Positions 42,246 to 51,045 of a stretch of 64,000 nt of DNA are shown here, piece by piece. The number at the start of each line of letters is the position of its first letter. Position 1 is the first letter of the stretch. The notes under the pieces are model-generated. The model saw only the letters and a list, made by a program, of their open reading frames with translations, was not told where the DNA came from and did not search any database. The position numbers and the translations under genes are program-made. The stretch comes from Hippopus hippopus (lineage: Eukaryota > Mollusca > Bivalvia > Cardiida > Cardiidae): NCBI GenBank assembly GCA_946811185.2, contig OX328109.1:3782001-3846000 (forward strand). Direction: 5' to 3'.

Positions 42246-42970
42246 GCCTCTATATCGTATATAGTGACACTATAGCGTTATAGCGCACGCGTCTATATCG
42301 TATATAGTTACACTATAGCGTTATAGCGAACGCCTGTATATCGTAAATAGTAACACTATAGCGTTATATAGCACATGACTCCATATCGCAAATAGTAACA
42401 CTGTATAGCGTTATAGCGTTCGCCTCTATGTCGTAAATAGTTACACTATAGCGTTATATAGCGCATGCCTCTTTATCGTAAATAGTAACATTATAGCGTT
42501 ATAGCGCACCCCTCTATATATTATATAGTAACATTATAGCATTATAGTGCACGCCTCTGTATCGTAAATAATAACATTTTATATCGTTACAGCAATCGCC
42601 TCCATAAATTATCATAAATAATATCACTATAGCGTTATAGCGCACGCGTCTATATCGTATTTAGTAACACTATAGCGTTCTAACGCACGCCTCTATATAA
42701 ATCGTATAAAGTAACCCTATAGCGTTTTAGCGGACACGTCTATATCGTATAAAGTAACACCATATAGCGTTATAGCGCACGACTCCAAATCGTAAATAGT
42801 TACACTATATATATGTAGCATTATATTGCACACGCTTCCAAATCGTATATAGTAACACTATATAGCGTTATAGCGCACGCCTCTATATCGTATATAGTAA
42901 CACTATAACGTTATAACCATGCATCTATATATCGTATATATATATAGTTACCCTATAGTGTTACTATACA
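42246..42970. repeat. AT-rich minisatellite, about 43-bp unit, about 17 copies
   Basis: The unit is close to GCCTCTATATCGTATATAGT + AACACTATAGCGTTATAGCG + CAC. Copies differ by substitutions and 2-4-base ATAT insertions. Each unit contains two small near-palindromes, CTATATCGTATATAG and CTATAGCGTTATAG. A short inverted repeat CACCAATATTG...CAATATTGGTG (42208-42242) borders the array on the left. Confidence 0.9.
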
Positions 42971-43426
42971 TACGATATACAGGCGATGAGCCAATATTTT
43001 CAGTAACAATGTTCGATAATTTACGAATGAAAATTACTATGTTCCATTCTGCCCTTCTCCTCCTTCATATTCAGAAGCAAAAAGTTTCCATCTTGGGTAT
43101 ATTAATTAGTTATACATAATTAAAATCCTAAATGATTGACGGAATAATTCTCGTCCTCCTCCTTTCTTTCCCCCCCCCCCCCTCTTCTCCTCCTGAACAT
43201 TTTCCAAGTGACAAGTTTCCAGCCTGAGTGAATCAATGAGTTATACATAATTATAATCCTAAATAACCAGGGGAATAATTCTCGCTGTAACTACCGGAAA
43301 AAAGGAATATTAACTGTTAAAGTATGCAATAAAAGACGTGGACATTCTCATAAAGTACAAGAATCTGGAGATCCAATTGTTGGAATTTCCATGCAGTGTA
43401 TTGCTGGAATTATCTAACAAAATAAC

Positions 43427-43531
43427 GTACAGAGTAGATCAAGATCAGGCTGCACGTTCTGTGCAGCCTGATTTGATCTACTCTGTACGAAAAAGCATCT
43501 AAGACGATCTCAATCACCCAAAGGGTTGATG
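43427..43531. mobile_element. MITE C, one-hairpin copy
   Basis: GTACAGAGTAGATCAAGATC, a hairpin GGCTGCACGTTCTGTGCAGC with long complementary flanks, ending CCCAAAGGGTTGATG. Confidence 0.7.
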
Positions 43532-43894
43532 TATGTCCATAATTCAGTTATAAACTAATTTACGCGACTCCCACGTAATGGCAAGAGAGGGTCCGTCCGA
43601 GCATAAATAAAACCATTATTCTCGTCTGAAACGAGCTTGTTATACTTATCCATTTATTGCTTCGGAATCCCACAAGCAAATTGGTTATTCGTTTACTTCA
43701 TACTAAAAATTATGAACTTCTCTTGGGAAATTGAATGGAGAGAAATGAAATTATATTTTGTCAAACTGACAATAAGTGTTATTGTGGACAGATTAGTAGC
43801 GTAAATATTGCGGAAAATTGAGAAATTAGTCTTTTGAAGTTACTATCTCATTTTCTTCGAAAATGTTCATAGCCATGAAACACGGACGCTAACG

Positions 43895-44127
43895 CTTCAA
43901 AAAGATGACCCTGTATTTCCAGGACTGTAAGAAAGCGGGATTTTAGAAAACATAGTCGGAAAAAGAGAAAATGCTGGTGATCAGCATTTTCACCTTTTCC
44001 CAAAATGTTTTCTACCCTTTCAAAAACAAATTCCAATATTTAAGCAACGTCTATTGTGTCGTCTGAAAACCCCTTTCAATTTCGGACGAGTTTGAAATTT
44101 TGTCGTCTGGTAAAGCGTTAAATCCAA
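43895..44127 (+). mobile_element. MITE B, copy 16
   Basis: A hairpin of medium quality (AAAGAGAAAATGCTGGTGAT), then GTCGTCTGAAAACCCCTTTC, ending GTCTGGTAAAGCGTTAAA. Confidence 0.65.
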
Positions 44128-44151
44128 AAGGTTGTAAACTTTTTCTATGAT

Positions 44152-44633
44152 TGAGTTGCGTTCTGGCAAAAGGGCGTTTAAGGTCTACGGCCCCTACCTC
44201 ATCGGTAAACATCGACGTTTTCGTAAAGGCTATTCGACCAATCTCGGCATCTTCCGTCTTTTAATATGAGAGTTAGGGGCCGTAGACTCACTAACTCATC
44301 GGTGAATATCGTGTAACATCGACGTTTTCGTAAAGGCTATTCGGCCAATCTCGGCAGCTTCCGTCTTGTAATATGAAAGTTAGGGGCCGTAGACCTTAAT
44401 GCATCTCCGTGATGCATTATACTAAGCATTTTATCAGATCATTATGGATCCATCAAAATTAATTCTGTCTAACAACCGACTAAATCATGAGCTATACTGG
44501 TCCTTTGACAAGCAGAAAATTGACCAATAGCAAAAAGTTTCGACCCAGGTCAGCCTGCGCGGACTGCGCAGGCTGACCTGGGTCGATACTTTTTGCATAT
44601 GCATTAAACCCTCTTATCACAGAGCATAACTCA
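44152..44633 (-). mobile_element. MITE A, copy 28, carrying a TTAA-element dimer
   Basis: TGAGTTGCGTTCTGGCAAAA before, and ATGCATCTCCGTGATGCATT through CAGAGCATAACTCA after, the dimer at 44182-44395. The hairpin GTCAGCCTGCGCGGACTGCG is perfect. Confidence 0.8.
44178..44399. mobile_element. TTAA-flanked piggyBac-like MITE, head-to-tail dimer
   Basis: TTAA at 44178-44181 and 44396-44399 flanks 214 bases, twice the 107-bp monomer at 15094-15200. Both units carry CATCGACGTTTTCGTAAAGG and TTAGGGGCCGTAGAC. The middle junction (GTAGACTCACTAACTCATCG) lacks TTAA, so this is one insertion of a dimer, or a post-insertion duplication. Confidence 0.8.
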
Positions 44634-44796
44634 TATCTTGTTGACGCAAGAATCAAGTCATAATAGCAAAATAAATGTGTCTACTTATAACCGGCAATTT
44701 CTTTCGTTAGTCTCAATAACTTTTCTCTGAAAGTTTCTGAGGGTGATTTTAGAAACTAGCAAATATCTTCATTGTCTTTTGACGCAAAAATGAGAT

Positions 44797-44900
44797 ATTT
44801 TACGAAATTGAATGTGTCTGCAATTCCTTTTGCGTATTTGTAATATAATACCCAAGACAACGAATTGAACCATGTTCTGTGAAAAGGGGGTTTCATTGTA
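44797..44900 (+). repeat. Local duplication, copy 1, ending in an A fragment
   Basis: GAATGTGTCTGCAATTCC, AATATAATACCC and ATGTTCTGTGAAAAGGGGGT match 46535-46630. The last 35 bases are the left end of MITE A, which stops after GTTTCATTG. Confidence 0.55.
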
Positions 44901-45483
44901 ACGGTAGATCACCCCTTCCTTACTGGAAAGCTTCATCCCGTATAAAATCAATAGCCTACCTGACAGCTGCGTTTGGGAGAATTTTATTTATGCGGCGTTC
45001 ACACTAGAGCACGATCTTTTACGATCGTCACGATTGGCCAATCGCAGCGAATCGTGTAAATTTGCTGGAATTTGACGATTAGATACGAGTTGGTGCGATT
45101 TCATGCGTTCTGATACGATTTGTTACGCTTAGATGCGATTTGGTCACGATTGGTCAATTTGTGGTGATACGATCTGTGTCCAGGATAGACACGATCACAT
45201 ACGATCTGATAGGAGTATCACGATTGGGTTCGCGATTCCATTGCGATCTGACGCGATTATAACGATAAGTGTCCACGATCTGTTACGACACGATACGTGC
45301 CGATGCGTTCTCATACGAGCATCAAGGACTGATGCGCTTTGTTGCGATGTTTTACGAATGTTGGATGGATGTTTTGAGCGATTTCGATCACGATTGAGCC
45401 ACGATGAGACCGCGACTGGTATATTAACAACCTGATTGATCGGTGACCTCATTGTTAATTGAACCTCTGAACATTCAATACCA

Positions 45484-45816
45484 TTGATGATGGCCGGACT
45501 TGTGGATGATGAGAATGTGACATTTGCATTTTTAATGTTTGCTTATATTACTGCCATCGAAGAAGAAGAAGAGCAGCTGCAGGAACCGCAACCAAAGAAG
45601 GTCAGGAGAGCTATCACGAGACCGGTGTGGGTACAACCATGGATCACAGAGGAGAGAAGACAAACTCTTGGTCAGTACTCCAGCCTCACTGGGGGTACCA
45701 AAGCCTTGCCCTTTCCCTTTTTGCCTTTGGAGCCCTTCGGTGGCATACCTCAGAAAGTTTCAAAATTGCTAAAATATATGACGTTAGATGTTATTTACTC
45801 TTCTATTGTAGATTGA
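45484..45816 (+). pseudogene. Harbinger transposase N-terminal remnant
   Basis: 110 residues. Residues 39-70 (KVRRAITRPVWVQPWITEE.. then GQYSSL) match the N-terminal signature of Harbinger transposases, where a basic run is followed by a W-V-x-P-W segment and a G-x-[FY] block. The preceding acidic run (EEEEEQLQE) fits the lead region. The catalytic DDE domain is absent: after about residue 75 the frame continues into unrelated sequence. So this is a relic and cannot encode an active enzyme. Confidence 0.6.
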
Positions 45817-46165
45817 GCAATGAAACAAATTAATCTTGCCCGATGTATATATGGTCACGATAACTCGCAACAGATCTTGGGCGTCCGTTACAAATGCGTA
45901 ACTAGTCGTGCCTGCACGTATTTACTCGCATCAGCTCGTATCCTCTCGTGAGTCATTCGCATCAAGTCGTGGGCAATCGGGCCCGACAGAATATCCTGAA
46001 TCGTGACGGATCGTAACACGTCGTTGGAGATCGCAACACATCGCAACAGATCGCGCTATTTGTCTCCACCCCGATGACCACGATTTGGAAACACGATGAG
46101 ATACGGTCTGTTGCGATTTGTTGCGATGACTTACGATCTGATGCGAAGGTTACGATAGTTCCGGC

Positions 46166-46226
46166 AATCGTGTTAATCGTGGAAAATTTTTTAACTGCCA
46201 AAAATTTTTCCACGATTAACCCGATT
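46166..46226. repeat. Internal inverted repeat in the Harbinger element
   Basis: AATCGTGTTAATCGTGGAAA on the left pairs with TTTCCACGATTAACCCGATT on the right, arms about 26 bases and an 8-base loop. It could be a hairpin binding site or the scar of an internal fold-back. Confidence 0.75.
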
Positions 46227-46350
46227 GCGGCGATTGACATCAAGATGAGATACGATTTGATAAGATCCGATACGATGATCCCGATACGTCCACGATAAAG
46301 CCCACGATTTCAATCGTGGTCGAATCGTGATAAGTGTGAACGCCACATTA

Positions 46351-46435
46351 GCTCAGTGGTTAAGGTGTTGGCCTTTTAAACCTCGTAAAACGAGGATCTT
46401 TTCCGCACGGGTTCGAATCCCACCAGGTACAGTTT
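46351..46435 (+). tRNA. tRNA-like sequence (pseudo-tRNA or SINE head) at the Harbinger border
   Basis: TTAGCTCAGTGGTTAAGG (A box; the TTA is shared with the Harbinger duplication) and GGGTTCGAATCCCAC (B box) about 55 bases apart, then CAGGTAC. No 5' acceptor half pairs with CAGGTAC on either side of the transposon, and the anticodon arm does not fold cleanly. I regard it as a pseudo-tRNA cut by the transposon. Confidence 0.35.
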
Positions 46436-46479
46436 GTATTTTAGCTATGCGTTTATTGCGAATTTTCATGTTCGTAAGA

Positions 46480-46525
46480 TAATGCATCTGAAAAAAGTAT
46501 CGACCCATGTCAGCCTGCGCAGTCC
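46480..46525 (+). mobile_element. MITE A fragment, broken at the hairpin apex
   Basis: AATGCATCTGAAAAAAGTAT to GTCAGCCTGCGCAGTCC, then the local duplication begins. Confidence 0.65.
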
Positions 46526-46534
46526 AAAATATTT

Positions 46535-46630
46535 TAAGAACTTGAATGTGTCTGTACTTTCCTTTGCATATCAGTAGTATAATACCAAAGGCAATGCTTT
46601 GAGTAATGTTCTGTGAAAAGGGAGCTTTAA
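46535..46630 (+). repeat. Local duplication, copy 2
   Basis: Match to 44797-44900; here the MITE A that follows is complete. Confidence 0.5.
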
Positions 46631-46864
46631 TGCATCTGCGAAAAGTATCGGCTCATGTCAGCCTGCGCAGTCCGCGCAGGCTGACATGGGTCGAAACTTT
46701 TTGCTTTGGGTGATTTTTCTGCATGTCGAATAACCAGTGTACCTCTTTATTCAGTCGCTTTTTTGGGCAAAATTGATTTTATGGATTCATGATTATGTGA
46801 TGTCTTGCTTAGTACAATGCATGATTGAGATGCATTAAACCCCCTTTTGCCACAGCATGGCTGA
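46600..46864 (+). mobile_element. MITE A, copy 29
   Basis: TGAGTAATGTTCTGTGAAAA ... CCACAGCATGGCTGA, with a perfect hairpin GTCAGCCTGCGCAGTCCGCG. Confidence 0.8.
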
Positions 46865-46905
46865 TTTATATTGCAGATGTTTCTCATGAGTGAATTTGAC
46901 GTCGG

Positions 46906-47206
46906 AGCCGAGCTGCTAGCTCTGTTATTAAAGTACATGGTTTGAAGCGACATGGTCGAAGGGTCGATTCCTCGGCTTGGCCAATTTCTTTCCGGGGATT
47001 CATAATTGTCATTGCGACAGGATTCATTCCTTTCTCACAGCCGAACATTGTATCGACGATGGTTATATGGGAAAGCAGCCAGTAGCTTGAAAAGAATATT
47101 CTACAAAGTACTGGTAAAATTTCTTTCGGGAAAGCGTGGATAGGTGACCATGATATAAATAAAATCAAATGGGAAAAAAAAAAGTTAAACATCATACATA
47201 CAAACA
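46906..47206 (+). mobile_element. tRNA-derived SINE, diverged
   Basis: GGTCGATTCCTCGGCTTGGC (B box), CATTGCGACAGGATTCATTC, GAAAGCAGCCAGTAGCTTG and GTTAAACATCATACATACAA. The A box is weak and the tail has lost its CGGCG block. Confidence 0.7.
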
Positions 47207-47431
47207 TGTGCATGCCGACAGCACATAACCCATCATTGCATTAAATCTTGGCCAGCTTATCATTATAATTTATACTTCCGGTGTTGTACAGGTCGGACAT
47301 GTTTTTTTTGAGCACGTGAGTGGAACAGTAAAAAATCCCTAAGATATCCATCCGAATAGTATAATTGGAGTTAAACTGCTACCCAAAGGACTATTAATGT
47401 TCATAACTTATCTTATTGGTGGAATTTGTAG

Positions 47432-48472
47432 ATGGGTAGACAAAAATCAACCAAAAAGTCGCGCAAACGGAAAAGAGGGGCTGGTGGGAGTGACGACCGG
47501 CCATGTAAATTGAATAGCGCTCAGGCGGTAAGTGTCAGTGAGACTTTACATGCAGCCAACACGGTGTTATATGACAATTTAGAGAATAATTCTTTGAATG
47601 ATAGTGTATTTATAACCTCTACCCAGACAAACTTTGACACCATGGCCTCTGGTGGTGAAAGTGATAGTTCTTCGTTGTGTACCCCACCCAACCCCAACCC
47701 CACCCAACAGATACCAGCAGATACCTTGCCCAGCGGTAATTCACCTTCGAGTGCTGACATATTGAATTATCTTAAACAAATGGATCAGCGAATCATGGCT
47801 ATAGATGGTAGGTTAAGTGTACTGGACTCACTTGAAAAGAAAGTCGACATTTTTGACGGTGAAATGAAAAAACTTTGGGCCAAAGTGAATTCTGAAAATA
47901 AATCATTAAACGAAAAAACGAACAGACTAAGTGACGAGTTAGAGTCTTTACAATTTACTATGAATGAAACTCAGGATGAAATCACCAAACTTAAAAAAGA
48001 CAGGGTCAATTTGGAGGACGATTTATTATACGTACAAAGTCAGTCAATGCGTGATAATTTGATATTTACCAACATCGAGGAGAGCATGCATGAAAAAACC
48101 GAGGATTGTGAAGGAGTATTACGTCAGTTTATGGTTCAAAAATTGAAACTGGCCCAGGATGTTGTTGACAGACTTAGATTCGAGCGTGTGCATAGAATTG
48201 GAGCAAAAATGGATAGTTCGAGACCCGGCAAACCTAGACAAATAGTGGCCAAGTTCTCCACATTCAAAGATCGTGAGATCATACGCCGCTCGAGATTTAA
48301 TCTTAAAGGGACCGACCACTTCATATTCGAGCAGTACCCAAAAATTATTGCTGATCGTCGTAAATCCCTTCGCCCAAAACTCAAAAAGGCAATTCAAGAT
48401 GGAAAACGTGCCTGGATTAGCTATGATACCCTTTTTGTTAACGGACAACCGGTGCGCGATGATAACCAGTAA
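47432..48472 (+). CDS. LINE ORF1 protein (L1 ORF1p-like RNA-binding protein), intact
   Basis: 346 residues; a TAG lies directly before the ATG (47429-47431), fixing the start. The N-terminus is basic (MGRQKSTKKSRKRKRG), followed by a low-complexity Ser/Thr/Pro/Asn region to about residue 105. A heptad-rich coiled coil runs about 112-205 (DQRIMAIDGRLSVLDSLEKK onward). The RRM-like core follows (SMRDNLIFTNI... to VHRIG... RQIVAKFSTFKDREIIRRSR), then the C-terminal domain (YPKIIADRRKSLRPKLKKAI, ISYDTLFVNGQPV). This is the L1 ORF1p plan: a trimeric coiled coil plus RRM and CTD that binds element RNA and acts as a nucleic-acid chaperone in the cytoplasm. No internal stop or frameshift, so it could still make protein. 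It sits in the sense orientation inside the K2P intron. Confidence 0.85.
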   Translation: MGRQKSTKKSRKRKRGAGGSDDRPCKLNSAQAVSVSETLHAANTVLYDNLENNSLNDSVFITSTQTNFDTMASGGESDSSSLCTPPNPNPTQQIPADTLPSGNSPSSADILNYLKQMDQRIMAIDGRLSVLDSLEKKVDIFDGEMKKLWAKVNSENKSLNEKTNRLSDELESLQFTMNETQDEITKLKKDRVNLEDDLLYVQSQSMRDNLIFTNIEESMHEKTEDCEGVLRQFMVQKLKLAQDVVDRLRFERVHRIGAKMDSSRPGKPRQIVAKFSTFKDREIIRRSRFNLKGTDHFIFEQYPKIIADRRKSLRPKLKKAIQDGKRAWISYDTLFVNGQPVRDDNQ

Positions 48473-48487
48473 CATTATAGGGAGGCT

Positions 48488-48607
48488 GGACTGAACATTG
48501 CCTCTTGGAACATTCATGGGCTAACTCGTCATAAACTTGAAGACCAAAATTTTGTTCAGTTAATCAGTTCTTATGATATATGTTTTCTATATGAAAGTTG
48601 TTATTGA
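48488..48607 (+). pseudogene. LINE ORF2 endonuclease start, truncated
   Basis: The frame reads LNIASWNIHGLTRHKLEDQ... to FLYES. The ASWNIHGL block is the first strand of the apurinic-type endonuclease at the start of LINE ORF2. It runs about 37 residues before a TGA at 48605-48607. The rest of the endonuclease and the reverse transcriptase are gone. Confidence 0.75.
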
Positions 48608-48882
48608 TAGAAACCGGGCGATACGCAAATAGAAGATTAGAACGAAATGAACGTAAATGTACATTGTGCGACATGAATGACCTAGAGGACGAGTACCATT
48701 TTGTACTAGTTTGTCCAGTATACGCTGATTTAAGGAAAAAATACATTAAGAAATATTTCTATAAGAAGCGAAGTGTGCATAAATTTATTGAACTGATGAG
48801 TACAAAAAATAATTCAATATTAAAGAACCTTAGTAAATTTGTCTTAGAAGCCTTCAAGTGTAGAAGTTCTTTAAACTGATAA
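48598..48882 (+). pseudogene. LINE ORF2 C-terminal remnant with zinc-knuckle motif
   Basis: About 93 residues in a different frame from the upstream piece: ETGRYANRRLERNERKCTLC, then DEYHFVLVCPVYADLRKKYI. The CxxC...HxxxxC spacing is the Cys/His motif near the end of many LINE ORF2 proteins. It has no upstream start of its own. With the frame shift at the junction, the deleted ORF2 cannot be made as one chain. Confidence 0.75.
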
Positions 48883-49329
48883 TGTTATATTATCATTTGT
48901 ATTGTTGTTATTATCATATAGCAATATTCTGGTAGAAATCGTTGTTTTTTGGGTTCATCCTCCATATACATTTATATCTATCTTTCTATATCTACATATT
49001 ACTTTAAAGCATAACTGGTCCTAATCAGTACATTAATATGCTGAAGGCTGTGACAGATAGAGAAAATGTTTTTATATGGAAATTTTCCCTTTTTGTCACA
49101 TCCATTAATCTTTCAGTAAATGATAGTGTAATATTTTTTTTTACTTTTCCGAATTACTCACTCTATCTTTACCTTTACATTAATCTTTCCGTACTAACAC
49201 TTAAACAATAGATGATTGTGAATGATTGTGATGATGAAGATCTGTAAAGATCAAATCTTTAATAAAGGATTTATCTATCTATCATTATCAACCCTTCACA
49301 ATGTAGATCTAAGGTCGAAAGCATGTTCA

Positions 49330-49404
49330 GCAGTGTCTGGGAAAAGATGGCCTAAAACAAGTCATCATGTATTATGGATACATAAAAATCCATTTTGTTT
49401 AATT
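49330..49404 (-). mobile_element. MITE A fragment cut by MITE B
   Basis: TCTGGGAAAAGATGG, CAAGTCATCATGTATTATGG and CCATTTTGTTTAA in A order, then B copy 17 starts. Confidence 0.5.
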
Positions 49405-49630
49405 AACCCTTTCCCAAACAATCCCTGGTTTTTACGGGTCAGGAATAGAAGCCTTTTGAAAACATTGTGGGAAAAGGAGAAAATGCTGGTAACCAGCATT
49501 TTCTCCTTTTCCCACAATGTTTTCTATCCTATCATAAAGAAAAATCGTGTTTTTAGCAACTGTTAATTTGTCATTTGCAAAATGCTTTCAATTTGGTCTG
49601 GTCCAAAATTTGCCGTTTGGAAAAGGGTTA
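49405..49630 (+). mobile_element. MITE B, copy 17, near consensus
   Basis: AACCCTTTCCCAAACAATCC ... GTTTGGAAAAGGGTTAA. The hairpin (TTGTGGGAAAAGGAGAAAAT and its complement) has no mismatch that I can see. Confidence 0.85.
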
Positions 49631-49646
49631 ACAAACAACTGAAGTC

Positions 49647-49853
49647 TGTTAACTGAGTTAAGTCCGTTTATTTTGCTGAGTAGAGCCTAAAACATTGTGT
49701 CAGCTCAGAATTTGAAAATGTTACTTAAGTCTGTTAATCTTAGTGAAACACGTCTCAAATAACGAGCTCAACTTAAGTCAGAAAATTAAGTCCGTATGGG
49801 GATTTGAGCAAAATAAGACTTAAGTTTTTTCTTGAAACCGGACCTGATATCTG
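49647..49853 (+). repeat. Interspersed repeat K, copy 2
   Basis: GAGTTAAGTCCGTTTATTTT, ATGTTACTTAAGTCTGTTAA and GGGGATTTGAGCAAAATAAG; partner of 38072-38290. Confidence 0.55.
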
Positions 49854-49935
49854 AGCAAAAACTGGCATGACACTGAGTGACATTTCAAACCATTATCTTG
49901 TACGGACGGTAATTTCAGACTCTGTAAAATTTTGT

Positions 49936-50164
49936 ATTAACGCTGTACAAAACAGTTCCATGTCTTAACGACCACGATGAAGAAAGCTTTTGAAAACATT
50001 GCGGGAAAGGCGAGAAATGCTGGTCACCAGCATTTTTTTCTACTTTCCCCGCTATGTTTTTCTAACCTTTGTGAAAGAATTCCACCATTTTAGCAACTTT
50101 TAACTTGTCGTCTGTAAATGCTTTCAATGGATGAATGTAAAATCTGTCGTTCAGTGAAGAGATA
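49936..50164 (+). mobile_element. MITE B, copy 18
   Basis: ATGTCTTAACGACCACGATG, the imperfect hairpin GCGAGAAATGCTGGTCACCA, then GTCGTCTGTAAATGCTTTCA. Confidence 0.7.
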
Positions 50165-50311
50165 AAAATTGGAAAATGGAAAATAAGGTAAATAAGTGTA
50201 ATAATTAATAGCTTAATAATAATGATCTATTTCTTCATTAAAATAATTTGAAACTGTTTGAAACTTAAACTAATGAATGCTAGGGTGAACTGTATTATTG
50301 TTGTATGCATT

Positions 50312-50515
50312 TAACCATTTAGACACAATCCCAAATTTAAACGACCCTAAGAAAGAAGGCTTTTAAAAGCATTGTGGGGAAAAAGAGAAAATGCTGGTTT
50401 CACAATGTTTTCTGTTCTTTGAAAGACAAATTTCGTGTTTTGTTACGTTTAATTTGTCGTCTGTAACAGCTCTGAGTTTGGACAAGGGTAAAATTTTGTC
50501 TTCTTGTAAATAGTT
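50312..50515 (+). mobile_element. MITE B, copy 19, hairpin apex deleted
   Basis: AGAAAATGCTGG is followed at once by TTTCACAATGTTTTCTG: about 20 bases of the second arm (AGCATTTTCTCC...) are missing. Confidence 0.7.
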
Positions 50516-50584
50516 ATTTAGATCTATTGCAATGGCTGAAAAAGTCGGAAAGGGAAGCCTGAATTAGATGATTGTTAAAATTGA

Positions 50585-50812
50585 TTTAATCCATTTACGA
50601 CACAGTCACAAGTTTTAAACGATCGTGAGAAAGAATACTTTTGAAAACAGTGTGGGAAAAGGAGAAAATGCTGGTAACCAGCATTTTCTCCTTTTCCCAA
50701 GATGTTTTCTGCCTTATCAGAGAAAATCCCATTATTTGAGTTGCATTGAATATGTCGTCTGCAAATGCTTTCAATTTGGACACGTGTAAAAGTTTGTCGT
50801 CTGGATAGATTC
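50585..50812 (+). mobile_element. MITE B, copy 20
   Basis: Perfect central hairpin (AAAGGAGAAAATGCTGGTAA). It is followed head to tail by copy 21. Confidence 0.8.
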
Positions 50813-50821
50813 AAAATTGAT

Positions 50822-51045
50822 TTAATCTTTTTACCACACAATCAAAAGTTTTAACTACCGTGAGAAAGAACGCTTTTGAAAACAGTGCGGGAAAAGGAGA
50901 AAATGCTGGTTACCAGCATTTTCTCCTTTTCTCACAATGTTTTTCCCGCTTTCCAGGCCAAATCTAAACATTTTAGCCATGTTTTAATTTGTCGTCTGCA
51001 AATGCGTTTAATGAAGACATGTCTCAAATTCTGTCGTCTGTTGAA
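50822..51045 (+). mobile_element. MITE B, copy 21
   Basis: TTTTTACCACACAATCAAAA, a clean hairpin, GTCGTCTGCAAATGCGTTTA. Head to tail with copy 20, both starting from a TTGATTTAAT-type flank. Confidence 0.8.

Larger units (their letters stand above)
44988..46350. mobile_element. PIF/Harbinger-type DNA transposon, non-autonomous, 1357 bp
   Basis: The target duplication is TTA at 44988-44990 and 46348-46350. The ends are TGCGGCGTTCACACT (44991) and its near-perfect inverse AGTGTGAACGCCACA (to 46347), with 14 of 15 matching. TWA duplications are typical of PIF/Harbinger. Both subterminal regions (about 45005-45420 and 45850-46330) are packed with ACGAT/ATCGT in patterns such as GATACGATTTG and TGCGATTTGGTCACGATTGG, likely transposase-binding repeats. 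The core holds a transposase remnant. Too short for the usual transposase plus Myb-like gene pair. Confidence 0.85.
47220..49290 (+). mobile_element. L1-like LINE with intact ORF1 and gutted ORF2
   Basis: The order is 5' UTR (from after the SINE, start uncertain), ORF1 (47432-48472), about 110 bases of ORF2 start, a deletion junction near 48598, the ORF2 end (to 48879), then a 3' UTR with AATAAA at 49261-49266 and an ATCT tail to about 49285. The 3' UTR has no other MITE. A full-length element would carry over 3 kb of ORF2 between the two pieces. Confidence 0.8.

Noticed and set aside
45133..45452. Frames on both strands with repeated RSD/RHD (HDHIRSDRSI...)
   Set aside because: Translations of the ACGAT-rich subterminal array of the Harbinger element.
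48119..48517. Minus-strand frames opposite LINE ORF1
   Set aside because: Shadows of ORF1; the plus frame has the coiled coil, RRM and CTD in order.
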